Positions 17,921 through 27,800 of a DNA stretch of 64,000 nucleotides are shown here, piece after piece. The notes beneath the pieces are model-generated. The model had not been told where the DNA came from and did not search any database. It worked only from the letters and a program-made list of their open reading frames with translations. The first letter of the stretch is position 1. The number at the start of each line of letters is the position of its first letter. Origin of the DNA: Bacteroidota bacterium (GTDB taxonomy: Bacteria > Bacteroidota > Bacteroidia > J057 > JADKCL01); the NCBI GenBank assembly GCA_016718825.1, contig JADKCL010000023.1, forward strand, positions 1 to 64,000, in the 5' to 3' direction. The position numbers and the translations under genes were made by a program.

Positions 17921-19341
17921 TCCTTTCCGCGGTAAATCACCCACTTCTCCTCCCCTGCCGTCACACTGTCGACGACCGTGAGATTTCCCCAGTCGATGCA
18001 CTTTTGATATTCCGTAAAGGCATACGGGCCGGCCAAAAACAATTCGCCGTGGGCCAATTCGAAGTCAGGATGGAAGCCGTTGCAGTCTCTTCCCTGCGAA
18101 GGCACGATGGAGGGTAGCCGCCATTTCAAATGGAATTCTTCGAGAAAGACGGTCATTTGCTGCTCGGCGGTTAGAATCACTTTGGCTTTTGCATGCTCCA
18201 ATCGCCAAGTCGCTTTCCATTCGATGGCGTTGACCGTCTCAGGTTGGACGATGCGCTTCCCGAATACCCACCAAGTTTGCTGACCAAACACGATCAATCC
18301 CGCAAAAACCAGCATCGTGCGGCGCAACCAAGCCCAATGTGTGATCCTTCCAAGGGATTTCCAGATGTAGGGGACAAATTCGGCGACATAAATGGCGGGT
18401 AAAAACAACAAGAGGAAACCAAACCGGTCATATCCTGCTGAAAACAAGTAGAAAACCAGCCAAGCAGCCTGTACGGACAAGGTTAAGGCCTCCTCGGGCC
18501 GACGTTTTACGCGCCATTTGAGTACCATGCCCGCTGTTCCCAGCCAAAACAGTGGCTTGAGCAACAAAAATTTCAAAGAAATGCCGAGTTCCAAGGCAAA
18601 AAACTCCGAAGTGTAACTTTGCCGCCCCAAATAATACTCGATCAGGCCATTTGGCCCACCGTGTAACAGTGTGAGCGTCAGTGTGAGCGCGAGGAAGAAG
18701 AAAATACCCAATTTGAGGACAGAAACGGGGCGGTCGCGTGCGACTTCCCGCATCAACCACCAAAAAACCAGGCTCAAACCAAGGGGCAGAATCGCATATT
18801 CCTTGATTCCGATCGCCAAACACCAAGTCAAAATCCCCAATCCGGCCCAATGCCAGCCGCCATTCCGGTCCCAAGCCAAAAAGCATCCGAGACCCGCCAA
18901 AACGAATCCCATCATGGGCAATTCACCCAAGACTTCTGCGCCGTAGGTCAGAAATTGGATGTTCAAAGCCATCAATCCGACAGCGACAATCGCTTTTTGC
19001 GGTCGTGTCAGCAGGCGGCCCACCCAGACCAGCGCCAAGACGGCAATCAAAGTCAGCAGCACCATTCCGAGGCGCGCCATCAACATCGATTCACCCAAAA
19101 TCGCCATCCACCCCGCCAAAGGATAGGCCAAAACCGGCCCCATCGTGATAAATGGGGAATCCGATTCGCAGTGTTCCCCGGTCTGATCCAGCGGATAGCA
19201 CAAACCATTGCCGCGGGCAGCTTCCCGTGCGACCAAAAAGTGCCCCGCATCGTCGTACCAAATGGGTGAATAGAAGGCAGATACGATCAACCCGCCCAAA
19301 AGCAGGGTCAAAACGATCAGGTATGGCATCCATTTTTTCAT
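17917..19341 (-). CDS. GT-C (family 39/ArnT-like) membrane glycosyltransferase
   Basis: This 474-residue protein has about 10 membrane helices and a C-terminal soluble domain (about 380-474). The first periplasmic loop carries WYDDAGHFLVAREAARGNG, the acidic pair and helix of GT39/ArnT-type enzymes that transfer sugars from polyprenyl-phosphate donors. Later segments include MALNIQFLTYGAEVLGELPMMG and GIKEYAILPLGLSLVFWW. The likely role is periplasmic sugar addition to lipid or protein; donor and acceptor are unknown. Start codon 19341 (MKKWMPYLIVLTLLLG) is chosen over an ATG 15 codons upstream because the first helix then follows at once. Its last 34 codons are also found twice in the upstream DUF1573 array. 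Confidence 0.8.
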   Translation of the reverse strand: MKKWMPYLIVLTLLLGGLIVSAFYSPIWYDDAGHFLVAREAARGNGLCYPLDQTGEHCESDSPFITMGPVLAYPLAGWMAILGESMLMARLGMVLLTLIAVLALVWVGRLLTRPQKAIVAVGLMALNIQFLTYGAEVLGELPMMGFVLAGLGCFLAWDRNGGWHWAGLGILTWCLAIGIKEYAILPLGLSLVFWWLMREVARDRPVSVLKLGIFFFLALTLTLTLLHGGPNGLIEYYLGRQSYTSEFFALELGISLKFLLLKPLFWLGTAGMVLKWRVKRRPEEALTLSVQAAWLVFYLFSAGYDRFGFLLLFLPAIYVAEFVPYIWKSLGRITHWAWLRRTMLVFAGLIVFGQQTWWVFGKRIVQPETVNAIEWKATWRLEHAKAKVILTAEQQMTVFLEEFHLKWRLPSIVPSQGRDCNGFHPDFELAHGELFLAGPYAFTEYQKCIDWGNLTVVDSVTAGEEKWVIYRGKD

Positions 19342-19448
19342 TCGGCGGAACGAACAAATTACGCAATTTTTAGCCGCGAATGGCATGTTTTTGCGGTAGA
19401 AAAACTTGTTTGATCAGGTGGAGAAACCCGAAGGGTTCGCGCAAGCAA

Positions 19449-19477
19449 CTGCGAAGCACATCAGCGAAGCTAATTGA
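19449..19477. repeat. Second copy of the 29-bp dispersed element
   Basis: Identical to 1941-1969. It is again next to a GAAAGTGGAGCGTCGAGCG-type stretch, in the spacer between the glycosyltransferase and lpdA promoters. Confidence 0.8.
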
Positions 19478-19559
19478 AAGTGGAGCGTCGAGCGTTGGGT
19501 AGCCCGATAACTCTCAACTTTCCTCTCTCAACTCTCCACATTCAGTTGCCAATTATTTC

Positions 19560-19567
19560 TACCTTTG
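19560..19567 (+). promoter_or_regulatory. Bacteroidota -7 box (TACCTTTG) for lpdA
   Basis: The octamer matches TAnnTTTG and ends 27 bases before the lpdA ATG. No clean TTTG at -33 is seen, so only the -7 element is supported. Confidence 0.45.
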
Positions 19568-19594
19568 TGCCGATTTTACATCACAAAAAAGAAT

Positions 19595-20992
19595 ATGGCG
19601 AATACCTCTTTTGATATCATTGTCGTCGGCTCGGGTCCCGGCGGATACGTGGCTGCCATCCGCGCAGCACAATTGGGTTTCAAGGTTGGCTGTGTCGAAC
19701 GCGACGCACTCGGCGGCATCTGCCTCAACTGGGGCTGTATCCCGACCAAAGCCCTGCTCAAAAGCGCAGAAGTCTTTGAATATCTGAAACATGCCGAAGA
19801 CTACGGCATCAAGGTTGCCGGTGCCGAACCGATGTTTGACAAGGTCGTCTCCCGCAGCCGCGGTGTCGCAGATGGCATGAGCAAGGGCATTCAGTTCCTG
19901 TTCCGCAAAAACAAAATCGAGCATATCGCCGGATTTGGAACCTTGACCAAGGACAAAAAGGTCGAAGTCACCAACGACAAAGGCGAAAAAACGATCTATA
20001 CCGCGCCGCACATCATCCTCGCGACAGGTGCACGCAGCCGTCAGTTGCCGCACATGCCGATCGATGGCAAAAAAATCATCGGCTACCGCGAGGCGATGGT
20101 CCTCCCTACCCTGCCCAAGAAAATGATCGTGGTCGGTTCAGGTGCCATCGGCTCCGAATTTGCCTACTTCTACTCCGCCATGGGCACCGAAGTGACCCTG
20201 ATCGAATTCATGGACCGCATCGTGCCTGTCGAGGACGAGGATGTGAGCCGCGAATTGGCCAAGAGCTTCAAAAAGCGCGGCATCAATGTAATGACAAGCA
20301 GCGAAGTGACGGCTGTGGACACGAAGGGCGCAGGCGTGATCGCCACCGTCAAAACGGCCAAAGGCGAAGAAAAAATCGAAGCAGACATCCTGTTGAGCGC
20401 GGTCGGCATCGTCTTTAACCTGGAGAATATCGGCTTGGAAGGCCTCGGCATCAAAACCGAAAAAGGCAAAGTCGTGGTCGACGAATATTACCGCACCAAC
20501 GTGCCCGGCATTTATGCCATCGGCGACATCACGAGCGGACCTGCGTTGGCACACGTGGCTTCGGCCGAGGGCATCATCTGCGTCGAAAAGATCAAAGGTG
20601 TTCATACCGAGCCGCTCAACTACGGCAATATCCCCGGCTGTACGTATTGTCAGCCCGAGATTGCGAGCGTCGGCATGACCGAAAAGCAAGCGAAAGACGC
20701 TGGCTACGAAGTCAAAATCGGCAAATTTCCTTTCAGCGCAAGCGGCAAGGCAAGTGCAGCCGGCAAAAAAGAAGGCTTCATCAAAGTCATCTTCGACGCC
20801 AAATACGGCGAATGGCTCGGTGCCCACTTCATCGGCGCCAACGTCACCGAGATGATCGCCGAAGTGGTCGTCGCAAGGAAACTGGAAACGACCGGCCACG
20901 AGATCATCAAGTCGGTGCACCCGCACCCGACCATGTCAGAAGCGATCATGGAAGCATGTGCTGCTGCGTATGATGAGGTGATCCATTTGTGA
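19595..20992 (+). CDS. lpdA: Dihydrolipoyl dehydrogenase (E3)
   Basis: This 465-residue flavoprotein reoxidises dihydrolipoamide of 2-oxo-acid dehydrogenase complexes with NAD+. The N-terminal FAD site is VVGSGPGGYVAAIRAAQLG (about 9-27). The redox-active disulfide is Cys43/Cys48 in GGICLNWGCIPTKALL. The NAD site is IVVGSGAIGSEFAYFYSAMG, the second FAD contact GIYAIGDITSGPALAHVAS, and the C-terminal His-Glu dimer motif is VHPHPTMSEAIMEA. ATG 19595 gives the standard N-terminus; an in-frame ATG at 19565 would add a tail absent from the family. It is monocistronic here; no other subunit genes of the complex are in the window. Confidence 0.96.
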   Translation: MANTSFDIIVVGSGPGGYVAAIRAAQLGFKVGCVERDALGGICLNWGCIPTKALLKSAEVFEYLKHAEDYGIKVAGAEPMFDKVVSRSRGVADGMSKGIQFLFRKNKIEHIAGFGTLTKDKKVEVTNDKGEKTIYTAPHIILATGARSRQLPHMPIDGKKIIGYREAMVLPTLPKKMIVVGSGAIGSEFAYFYSAMGTEVTLIEFMDRIVPVEDEDVSRELAKSFKKRGINVMTSSEVTAVDTKGAGVIATVKTAKGEEKIEADILLSAVGIVFNLENIGLEGLGIKTEKGKVVVDEYYRTNVPGIYAIGDITSGPALAHVASAEGIICVEKIKGVHTEPLNYGNIPGCTYCQPEIASVGMTEKQAKDAGYEVKIGKFPFSASGKASAAGKKEGFIKVIFDAKYGEWLGAHFIGANVTEMIAEVVVARKLETTGHEIIKSVHPHPTMSEAIMEACAAAYDEVIHL

Positions 20993-21017
20993 TTTGAATT
21001 GAGAATGCAGAATTGAG

Positions 21018-21055
21018 AATGGAGAATGCGTTTTGGCGTATTCTCCATTTTTCTT
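21018..21055 (+). terminator. Terminator after lpdA
   Basis: The stem AATGGAGAATGCG pairs with CGTATTCTCCATT (one G-T pair, 6-base loop), followed by TTTTCTTTT. The arms are made of the same GAGAATGG-type sequence that forms the dispersed intergenic repeats. Confidence 0.75.
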
Positions 21056-21114
21056 TTGGGGGGATTGTGTGCGAATCTCGTAGCCATCTGGTTCTAAACC
21101 GGTCGATTGGAGCG

Positions 21115-21210
21115 TTCCCTTGTCTTTCCGATAGAGCGGAGCTTCCCTTGTCATTCCGATGGAGCGAAGTTTCCCTTGTCATTCCGATGGAGCGAAGCGA
21201 CGAGGAATCT
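21115..21210. repeat. Three 28-bp direct repeats
   Basis: Units begin at 21115, 21143 and 21171 with the core CCCTTGTCATTCCGATGG, then AGCGAAG; the last continues into CGACGAGGAATCTGAAAG. The copies are adjacent with no unique spacers, so this is not a CRISPR array. It resembles the GTCATTCCGA...GAGGAATCT intergenic repeats known from many Bacteroidota. Confidence 0.8.
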
Positions 21211-21314
21211 GAAAGCTACGATACAGGAACTACACAGCATTCCGATTAGCCTCCAATCGGAAGAGCATCCCTCCTCGTGAAATTGCCATTGGGACAAACC
21301 GCTGCCGATTCACA

Positions 21315-24300
21315 TCAATGCCCCAAAACCACATTCTTCGTGATCAACCCATCCTCCGTGGTCACCTGCAAGCTGTAGCCGCCTGCAGGCAAATGGGAGG
21401 TATTGAGCACAAACTCACGATCGCCGGCTGCATTGGGCATATCGATGACGACTTGACCGAGCATGTTGACCAAGCGGACGTTGCGCGGCATTTGGCCTTC
21501 GACAGCGACGTTGATCACTTGATTTGCCGGGACAGGCCAAATCCTGACGTGGGCGACGATTGCAGGACTGATGTTCACGCCTCCAACGACCGAAGCCGCA
21601 GTCACCGACGGTTGCAAAGTATGCGGAAACAAACTCATACCGACCGACTGAACCATATTCACAGTCGGTGAAAAAGCGACATTGCTGCCGACAAGGTTGG
21701 AATCTGTCTGAAACCCGAGGATCATCACCATTCCTTGACCACTTGTATCTGTAGGCACCGTCCTGGAAATCGCGATTTCTGCTGAGTTAGAACCGAATTT
21801 TGCGAAGGACATCCTGTTATTTCCCGGTGCAAACCAAGCATTGGAATAATCCACCCACTTCAAACCCGAATTGGCGAGGCCGGTCGAATTCCAACTGATC
21901 TTCATGGCCAGGCCGTGAACAGAATCGACATTGGTTCCCGAAAGTCCCTCAAAGTAAACCCCAAAGCGTGCGATGTCTCCTGCAGGAACCGGATTGTTCA
22001 GAGGAACGATTCGCAATTGATCCGGCCCGCCTGTTATGGTTCCCGTCTTGGTATGGGTACTTCCATAATTGAGCTGAATGGCAAGCGTATCGTCTACAAG
22101 AATGTCTCCATCGCCATCGGTGTCTCCTTGTTTGTAATTCGCTCCCAATCCGAGGCTTCCCAACCAATTCCACGCTTTTTGACCATACCATTGGGTGGTT
22201 GCATTGGGGCGCGACGAACCGCTATGGCCAAGTGCCGTTCCCAGGGCCAATACATCCATCACATCGGCCAACCCATCATAGTTGACATCTCCGGGAAAAA
22301 CACAATCAATCAGCCCGGAAACGTTGATCGTGTCGAGTCGCACGCAACCGTTGGGAGCCGTAGCAGTTACGCGGTAAACACCGCCAGATGCAGCGACAAT
22401 GGATTGACTTGTCGCCCCCGTGGACCACGCATAACTTGAGAATCCGGGGCCGGCATTCAAGGTGATCGACGTGTCGGCACACATCACGGTGTCGCTTCCA
22501 AGCCAAGAAGGCAGCGTTGGCAAAATCGTGACAACCACCGTGTCACTAGCCACGCAGCCAAACGTATTTGAAGCCGTGAGAATCACATTGTAAGTGCCAG
22601 GTGCAGTCAATGTCAGCGTCGGCGAATTTGCGCCTGTGCTCCAATTGTAATTGAATATGCCTGCCAATTGCGGATTCAAGGTCACCGTTTGCGGTTCGCA
22701 GACCGTTACATTGTTTCCAAGCGTGAAGCTGAAATTACTGAAACTCACATTGATGTCGTCCGTTGCCACGCATCCGCCCGCTCCAGTGACTGTCACTGAA
22801 TAGACTCCGGCCGAAGTGACATTGATTGAGGGTGTCGTGGCACCTGTACTCCATTGATAACTGCTGTATCCGCCGCCTGCATTGAGTGTCGCAGATGCCT
22901 GACAAACATTGATGTCGGGACCAAGGTTGACGGGTGTAAATGGAAAGTGGCTGATGACAACCGTGTCCGTGGCAGTACACATGAACGAATTGTACACGCG
23001 TACGACGTAGGTGCCGGGACTTGTCACGGTATACGTCTGCGAATTGGGGCCATTGGTCCAGTTATAAGAATAGAAACCCGGACCGGCATCCAGCGTCACA
23101 GGCGTACCTGGGCAAACGGTTTGATCCGGACCGATGTTGGGACTTGGCAGCGGATTTCCCGTGACGACGATCGTGTCGCTGGCCGAACATCCGTATATGT
23201 TGCTGCCCTGCACCCAAATCGTTTGAGGACCAAGGCCCGTCACTTGGATGGTATTGGTTGTAGCACCAGTTGACCAAAGATAGCTTGTCACGTTGAATGT
23301 CGAAGGGTTGAGCACATAAGGACCTGGAAAGCAATAGCTTGCCGTGGACGGTAAACTCACGGTCGGTTGCACGTTGTAAACCAATGCGGTATCGCTGGTT
23401 TGGCAACCATTGCCATCGGTGACAGTAACGCGAAACATGCCTGACGCAGAGGGGTTGATTACCTGCGTCGTGGCACCAGTGTTCCAAGCGTAGGCCACGT
23501 AGCCCGGGCCGGCATCCAGCGTTACAGGGAAGTTACAAGTGTTGATATCAGGCCCAAGGTTGGGGCGAATTGTCGGGATCAGGCTGACATTGAGCGTGTC
23601 CATGGCTACGCAGCTACCGTTGACCGAGGCAGTCACACGGTATTGGCCGGGGTTTGTCACCAAGATGCTCTGTGTCGTTGCACCGGTCGACCAAAGATAG
23701 CTGCTGAAGCCGGGATTCGCAGTGAGGGTCGTACTCGCACCCTGACAAATCTGTTGATCAGGTCCAAGGTTAATCACCGGAATTTGCGGCGTGACCGTCG
23801 AGGATGCGTTGGTAATCGTTCCGGCACTGTCACGTTGGACGGAGACGGTGCCATTGCTCGCCATCGTGATTTGCACACTGTTTGTCCCTTGGCCGGAAAT
23901 GATTGCACCATTCGTTACCGACCACGTGTAGGTGGAATTGGCAAATGGGAATGTGTAGAAATTGAAGGGTGAGCCTGCGCATACCGGTGGATGGAAAATT
24001 GCCAAGGATGGATAGGAAGGTGATTGTTGGATAAATGGCCAATTGCAGTTAAATGAATAGCCATAATTGCCGTAGTGGGTCGTAGCACGTGTCTCGGTCA
24101 GCACCATCGGACTCCCGCCTGACCATTTGATTTTCAATGTATCTAGAAATCCGTTGGCCGTAAATGGAACAGTATGGGAACTTAGCAAGGTACCACCGGA
24201 AACGCTCCAAGATGGGGTGTAGACATAATATGGGGCAACATACAAAGAACCACGGTTTCGTTGGTAAATCCAGACTTTACCGGTGTCCCCGTTCCAAGGC

Positions 24301-24671
24301 CCGTTGGCGATGGCGGGCATCGGAAAGGTAGGCTGCTTCCCGACCGTGGTTTGAAAGACGTCGTAAAAACTACAGTTCGCATTGGGATTGAAACTGCTTA
24401 CCGTCGGGTATTCGTAACGATGGCCATCTCCGTTTCCCGTCCATACATACGTTGCAGTGGGCGTGCCTTGACCTGCAATCGGAGAGCCCGACCAATTATG
24501 GGTACAATTCCCGCATGTCGTGTACGCCGTATGTGATACTGGGGTGAAGGCACATACTTGAGATTCAGCCTGCGGATTTCCGTAGCATTGGGCTTCAAGA
24601 CGTTGCAGGAACAAGAAAACAAGCGCAATCAAAAGCGAAACCCCGATTCGGAAATTCATAGCATTCAGCAT
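21315..24671 (-). CDS. Large T9SS surface protein with seven Ig-like repeats and dockerin-like module, paralog A1
   Basis: This protein has 1118 residues. A signal peptide (to LEAQ, about residue 28) is followed by a Cys-rich N-terminal domain (CYGNPQAESQVCAF, TCGNCTHNW). From about 295 to 775 come seven repeats of 66-73 residues of the form LGPD..xC..TLxA.xG...YxWSTGATTxSIxV...GxYxVT...GCxxxD, an SprB/PKD-like module. Residues about 790-880 have two EF-hand-type calcium loops (DVNYDGLADVMD, DTDGDGDILVDD) arranged like a type I dockerin. A cohesin-like beta domain follows (DSVHGLAMKISWNS, VMILGFQTDS). The final 80 residues (VRIWPVPANQVINVAVEG ... GGYSLQVTTEDG) are a T9SS type A sorting domain. 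Role: surface adhesin or scaffold, by inference. Confidence 0.85.
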   Translation of the reverse strand: MLNAMNFRIGVSLLIALVFLFLQRLEAQCYGNPQAESQVCAFTPVSHTAYTTCGNCTHNWSGSPIAGQGTPTATYVWTGNGDGHRYEYPTVSSFNPNANCSFYDVFQTTVGKQPTFPMPAIANGPWNGDTGKVWIYQRNRGSLYVAPYYVYTPSWSVSGGTLLSSHTVPFTANGFLDTLKIKWSGGSPMVLTETRATTHYGNYGYSFNCNWPFIQQSPSYPSLAIFHPPVCAGSPFNFYTFPFANSTYTWSVTNGAIISGQGTNSVQITMASNGTVSVQRDSAGTITNASSTVTPQIPVINLGPDQQICQGASTTLTANPGFSSYLWSTGATTQSILVTNPGQYRVTASVNGSCVAMDTLNVSLIPTIRPNLGPDINTCNFPVTLDAGPGYVAYAWNTGATTQVINPSASGMFRVTVTDGNGCQTSDTALVYNVQPTVSLPSTASYCFPGPYVLNPSTFNVTSYLWSTGATTNTIQVTGLGPQTIWVQGSNIYGCSASDTIVVTGNPLPSPNIGPDQTVCPGTPVTLDAGPGFYSYNWTNGPNSQTYTVTSPGTYVVRVYNSFMCTATDTVVISHFPFTPVNLGPDINVCQASATLNAGGGYSSYQWSTGATTPSINVTSAGVYSVTVTGAGGCVATDDINVSFSNFSFTLGNNVTVCEPQTVTLNPQLAGIFNYNWSTGANSPTLTLTAPGTYNVILTASNTFGCVASDTVVVTILPTLPSWLGSDTVMCADTSITLNAGPGFSSYAWSTGATSQSIVAASGGVYRVTATAPNGCVRLDTINVSGLIDCVFPGDVNYDGLADVMDVLALGTALGHSGSSRPNATTQWYGQKAWNWLGSLGLGANYKQGDTDGDGDILVDDTLAIQLNYGSTHTKTGTITGGPDQLRIVPLNNPVPAGDIARFGVYFEGLSGTNVDSVHGLAMKISWNSTGLANSGLKWVDYSNAWFAPGNNRMSFAKFGSNSAEIAISRTVPTDTSGQGMVMILGFQTDSNLVGSNVAFSPTVNMVQSVGMSLFPHTLQPSVTAASVVGGVNISPAIVAHVRIWPVPANQVINVAVEGQMPRNVRLVNMLGQVVIDMPNAAGDREFVLNTSHLPAGGYSLQVTTEDGLITKNVVLGH

Positions 24672-24801
24672 TTTATTTGAACCCTACATAACTGTCAACC
24701 TTGATGCTTACCTACGTTTTGCATTCGACACTTTACCACCAAAAACCCAACAAATGCCTTCCAGATGCGTTTTTCCTCCACTTCGAAAACAATGCCATAA
24801 A

Positions 24802-27800
24802 TCAATGCCCCACCACCACATTCTTCGTGATCAGCCCATCCTCCGTGGTCACCTGCAAGCTGTAACCGCCTGCTGGCAAATGGGAGGTATTGAGGACAAA
24901 CTCCCGATCGCCGGCTGCGTTGGGCATATCGATGACGACTTGGCCCAACATGTTGACCAGGCGCACGTTGCGGGGCATTTGGCCTTCGACAGCGACGTTG
25001 ATGATTTGATCGGCTGGAATCGGCCAAATCCGCACATGCGCAAGAACTTGCGGGCCGATTGACACAGCTCCAACGACCGTCGTCGAATTGACCAAGGGTG
25101 ACGCAGGATGCGGGAAAAGGCTCATGCCAACTCCCTGAACCATGTTGACCGTTGGATAAAAGGTGACGTTGGATCCCGTTAGGCTCGAGTCAGTCGCGAA
25201 ACCCAGGATCATTACCATGCCATTTCCACTGGTGTCGGTCGGACTTTTCCTTGAGAGCGCGATTTCCGCAGCATTCGCGCTGAATTTCCCGAAGGTCATT
25301 TGGTCATTCCCCGGTGCAAACCAAGCATTGGAATAGTCTACATACTTCAATCCTGTAATCCCCGGCGAATTCCAGCTGATCTTCATCGCCAATCCGTGCA
25401 CAGAATCAACGGCGCCGGCCGAAAGGCTTTCGTAGTAGACCCCAAAACGGGCGATATCTCCCGCCGCGACAGGATTGTTCAACGGCGTGATGCGCAACCG
25501 CCCATCGCCGCCCGTGATCGTCCCGGTTTTGGTATGCGTGCTTCCAAAGTTGAGTTGAATGGCCAGCGTGTCATCCATCAGAATATCGCCATCGCCATCG
25601 GTATCCCCTTGTTTGTAATTTGAACCTGTGCCCAAGCTTCCCAACCAATTCCATGCCCGCTGACCATACCATTGTGTGCTCGCATTGGCGCGTGTACTGC
25701 CACTGACCCCAATCGCAGTCCCCAATGCCAGTACGTCCATCAAATCGGCCACACCGTCGTAGTTCACATCTCCTGGGAAAACACAATCGATCAGTCCGGA
25801 AATCATCACCGTATCCAAACGAACGCATCCGTTAGGGGCCGTCGCAGTCACGCGGTAAACCCCTCCGGTCGGTGCCACAATCGTTTGACTTGTCGCTCCG
25901 GTGGACCAGGCATAACTTGAGAATCCGGGGCCGGCATTCAACGTCATATTCGTATCTGCGCACATTACGGTATCACTTCCAAGCCACGAAGGCAATGTAG
26001 GCAAAATCGTGACGGTGACCGTATCGCTTGCGATGCAACCAAATGTATTGGAAGCGGTCAGCGTCACATTATAGGTTCCCGGGGTACTCAGCGTCAAGGT
26101 GGGTGTAGTTGGGCCGGTACTCCAATTGTAATTGAAAATGCCCGCCAATTGAGGATTCAAGGTCACTGTTTGGGGTTCGCAGACGGTCACATTGGGGCCT
26201 AGGCTGAAAGTGAAATTGGAGAAAGATACGTTGATGTCGTCCGTTGCCACGCATCCGCCTGCGCCTGTAACCGTGACGGAATAGGTGCCTTGTGATGTGA
26301 CAGTGATCGACGGCGTAGTTGCTCCAGTACTCCACAAATAACTGCTGTATCCGCCTCCAGCATTGAGCATGGCCGAACCCTGACAGACATTGACGTCAGG
26401 TCCAAGGTTGACTGGGGTAAAAGGATAATTCGCGATCACCACGGTATCTGTTGCATAACAATTAAAGCTATTGTAAACATACACGATATAGGTTCCAGGT
26501 GAAGTAACCGTGTAGGTTGGCGACGACGGACCGTTGATCCATACATAGGAGGCGAAACCCGGCCCGGGATCTAATGTGACGGGCGTACCCGGGCAAACCG
26601 TTTGGTTGGGACCAAGGTTTGGAACTGGAAGCGGATTTCCTGTCACCACAATTGTATCTCTTGCACTGCAGCCATAGGTGTTGCTGCCTTGTACCCAAAT
26701 TGTTTGGACTCCAAGACCAGATACTTGAATTGTTGGTGTGGTCGCACCAGTCGACCACAGGTAGTTGGTCACACTTGAGGTAGATGGATTGATCGTATAT
26801 GGTCCTGGGAAACAATAGCTTGCCGTGCTAGGCAAACTCACATACGGTTGCACATTGTAGATGGTAAGGGTATCACTTGTCTGACAGCCATTTCCGTCTG
26901 TGACCGTAACTCGAAATTGGCCTGCCGTCGCGGGATTGATGATTTGTGTCGTGGCACCGGTATTCCAAACATAAGATGTGTAGCCCGGACCCGCATCGAG
27001 TGTATTGGGAAAAGTACAGGTATTGATATCAGGCCCGAGATTGGGACGCGTGGTCGGGACCAAGCTGATGTTGATCGTATCCCTCGCAACGCAGTTGCCA
27101 TTGGCAGAGGCGGTGACGCGGTATTGGCCAGCCGAAGTCACAACGATACTTTGGGTAGTTGCCCCAGTGGACCAGAGATAATTTCCGAATCCAGGATTGG
27201 CAGTAAGCGTTGTGCTGCTGCCTTGGCAAATCTGCTGGTCAGGCCCCAAATTGATCACGGGAATGAGCGGAACCACATTCGTAGAGGCATTGGTCAATGT
27301 ACCTGCGCTGTCACGTTGCACCGAAACACTGCCATTGGACGCCATGTTGATTTGTACACTGTTGGTGCCTTGCCCGGAGAGAATTGTTCCGTTGGTGACG
27401 GTCCAAGTGTAGGTAGAATTTGCAAATGGAAAGGTATAGAAATTCGTAGGTGAACCGGCGCAGACGGCTGGATGAAAAACCGCCAAGGAGGGATAGGCCG
27501 GTGCCGATTGGTACGGCGTCCAAGTACAGTTGAAGCCCATGCCCCACGTTCCTTGGTGAGTGGTACTACGTGACTCAATGAATGCCATCGGACCTGCACC
27601 GGACCACTTCACATACACGGAATCGTAATACCAATTGGAATTGGGCGTCCAAGTATTGGAACGAAGAATGGAACCGCCGGTCACCGACCAAGTCGGCGTA
27701 AAAACATAATTCGGCCAACCGTACATCGAGCCGCGCTGCCGATAATAGATCCAAACTTTCCCCGTATCGCCATCCCAAGGGCCGTTTAGCAGACTGGGGA

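Larger units (their letters stand above)
16297..18021. repeat. 588-bp tandem amplification: DUF1573 gene plus glycosyltransferase 3' end, three units
   Basis: The DUF1573 start codons lie at 16315, 16903 and 17492, a period of 588-589 bp. Each unit runs from a TTTGATGCTTCAAT-type leader through the DUF1573 gene to about 104 bp of the convergent glycosyltransferase 3' end. Only the last unit continues into a full-length glycosyltransferase gene. The units have diverged, mainly at third codon positions, so the amplification is not recent. Confidence 0.88.

Noticed and set aside
20138..20926. 262-codon open frame opposite lpdA
   Set aside because: Shadow of a highly conserved gene with biased third positions.
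21115..21198. 28-bp direct repeats as a CRISPR array
   Set aside because: The units are adjacent with no spacers, only three copies exist, and no cas gene is near.
22090..22290. True cellulosome component
   Set aside because: No glycoside hydrolase, scaffoldin or cohesin gene nearby apart from a possible cohesin-like domain on the same protein; dockerin-like loops alone do not show a cellulosome.
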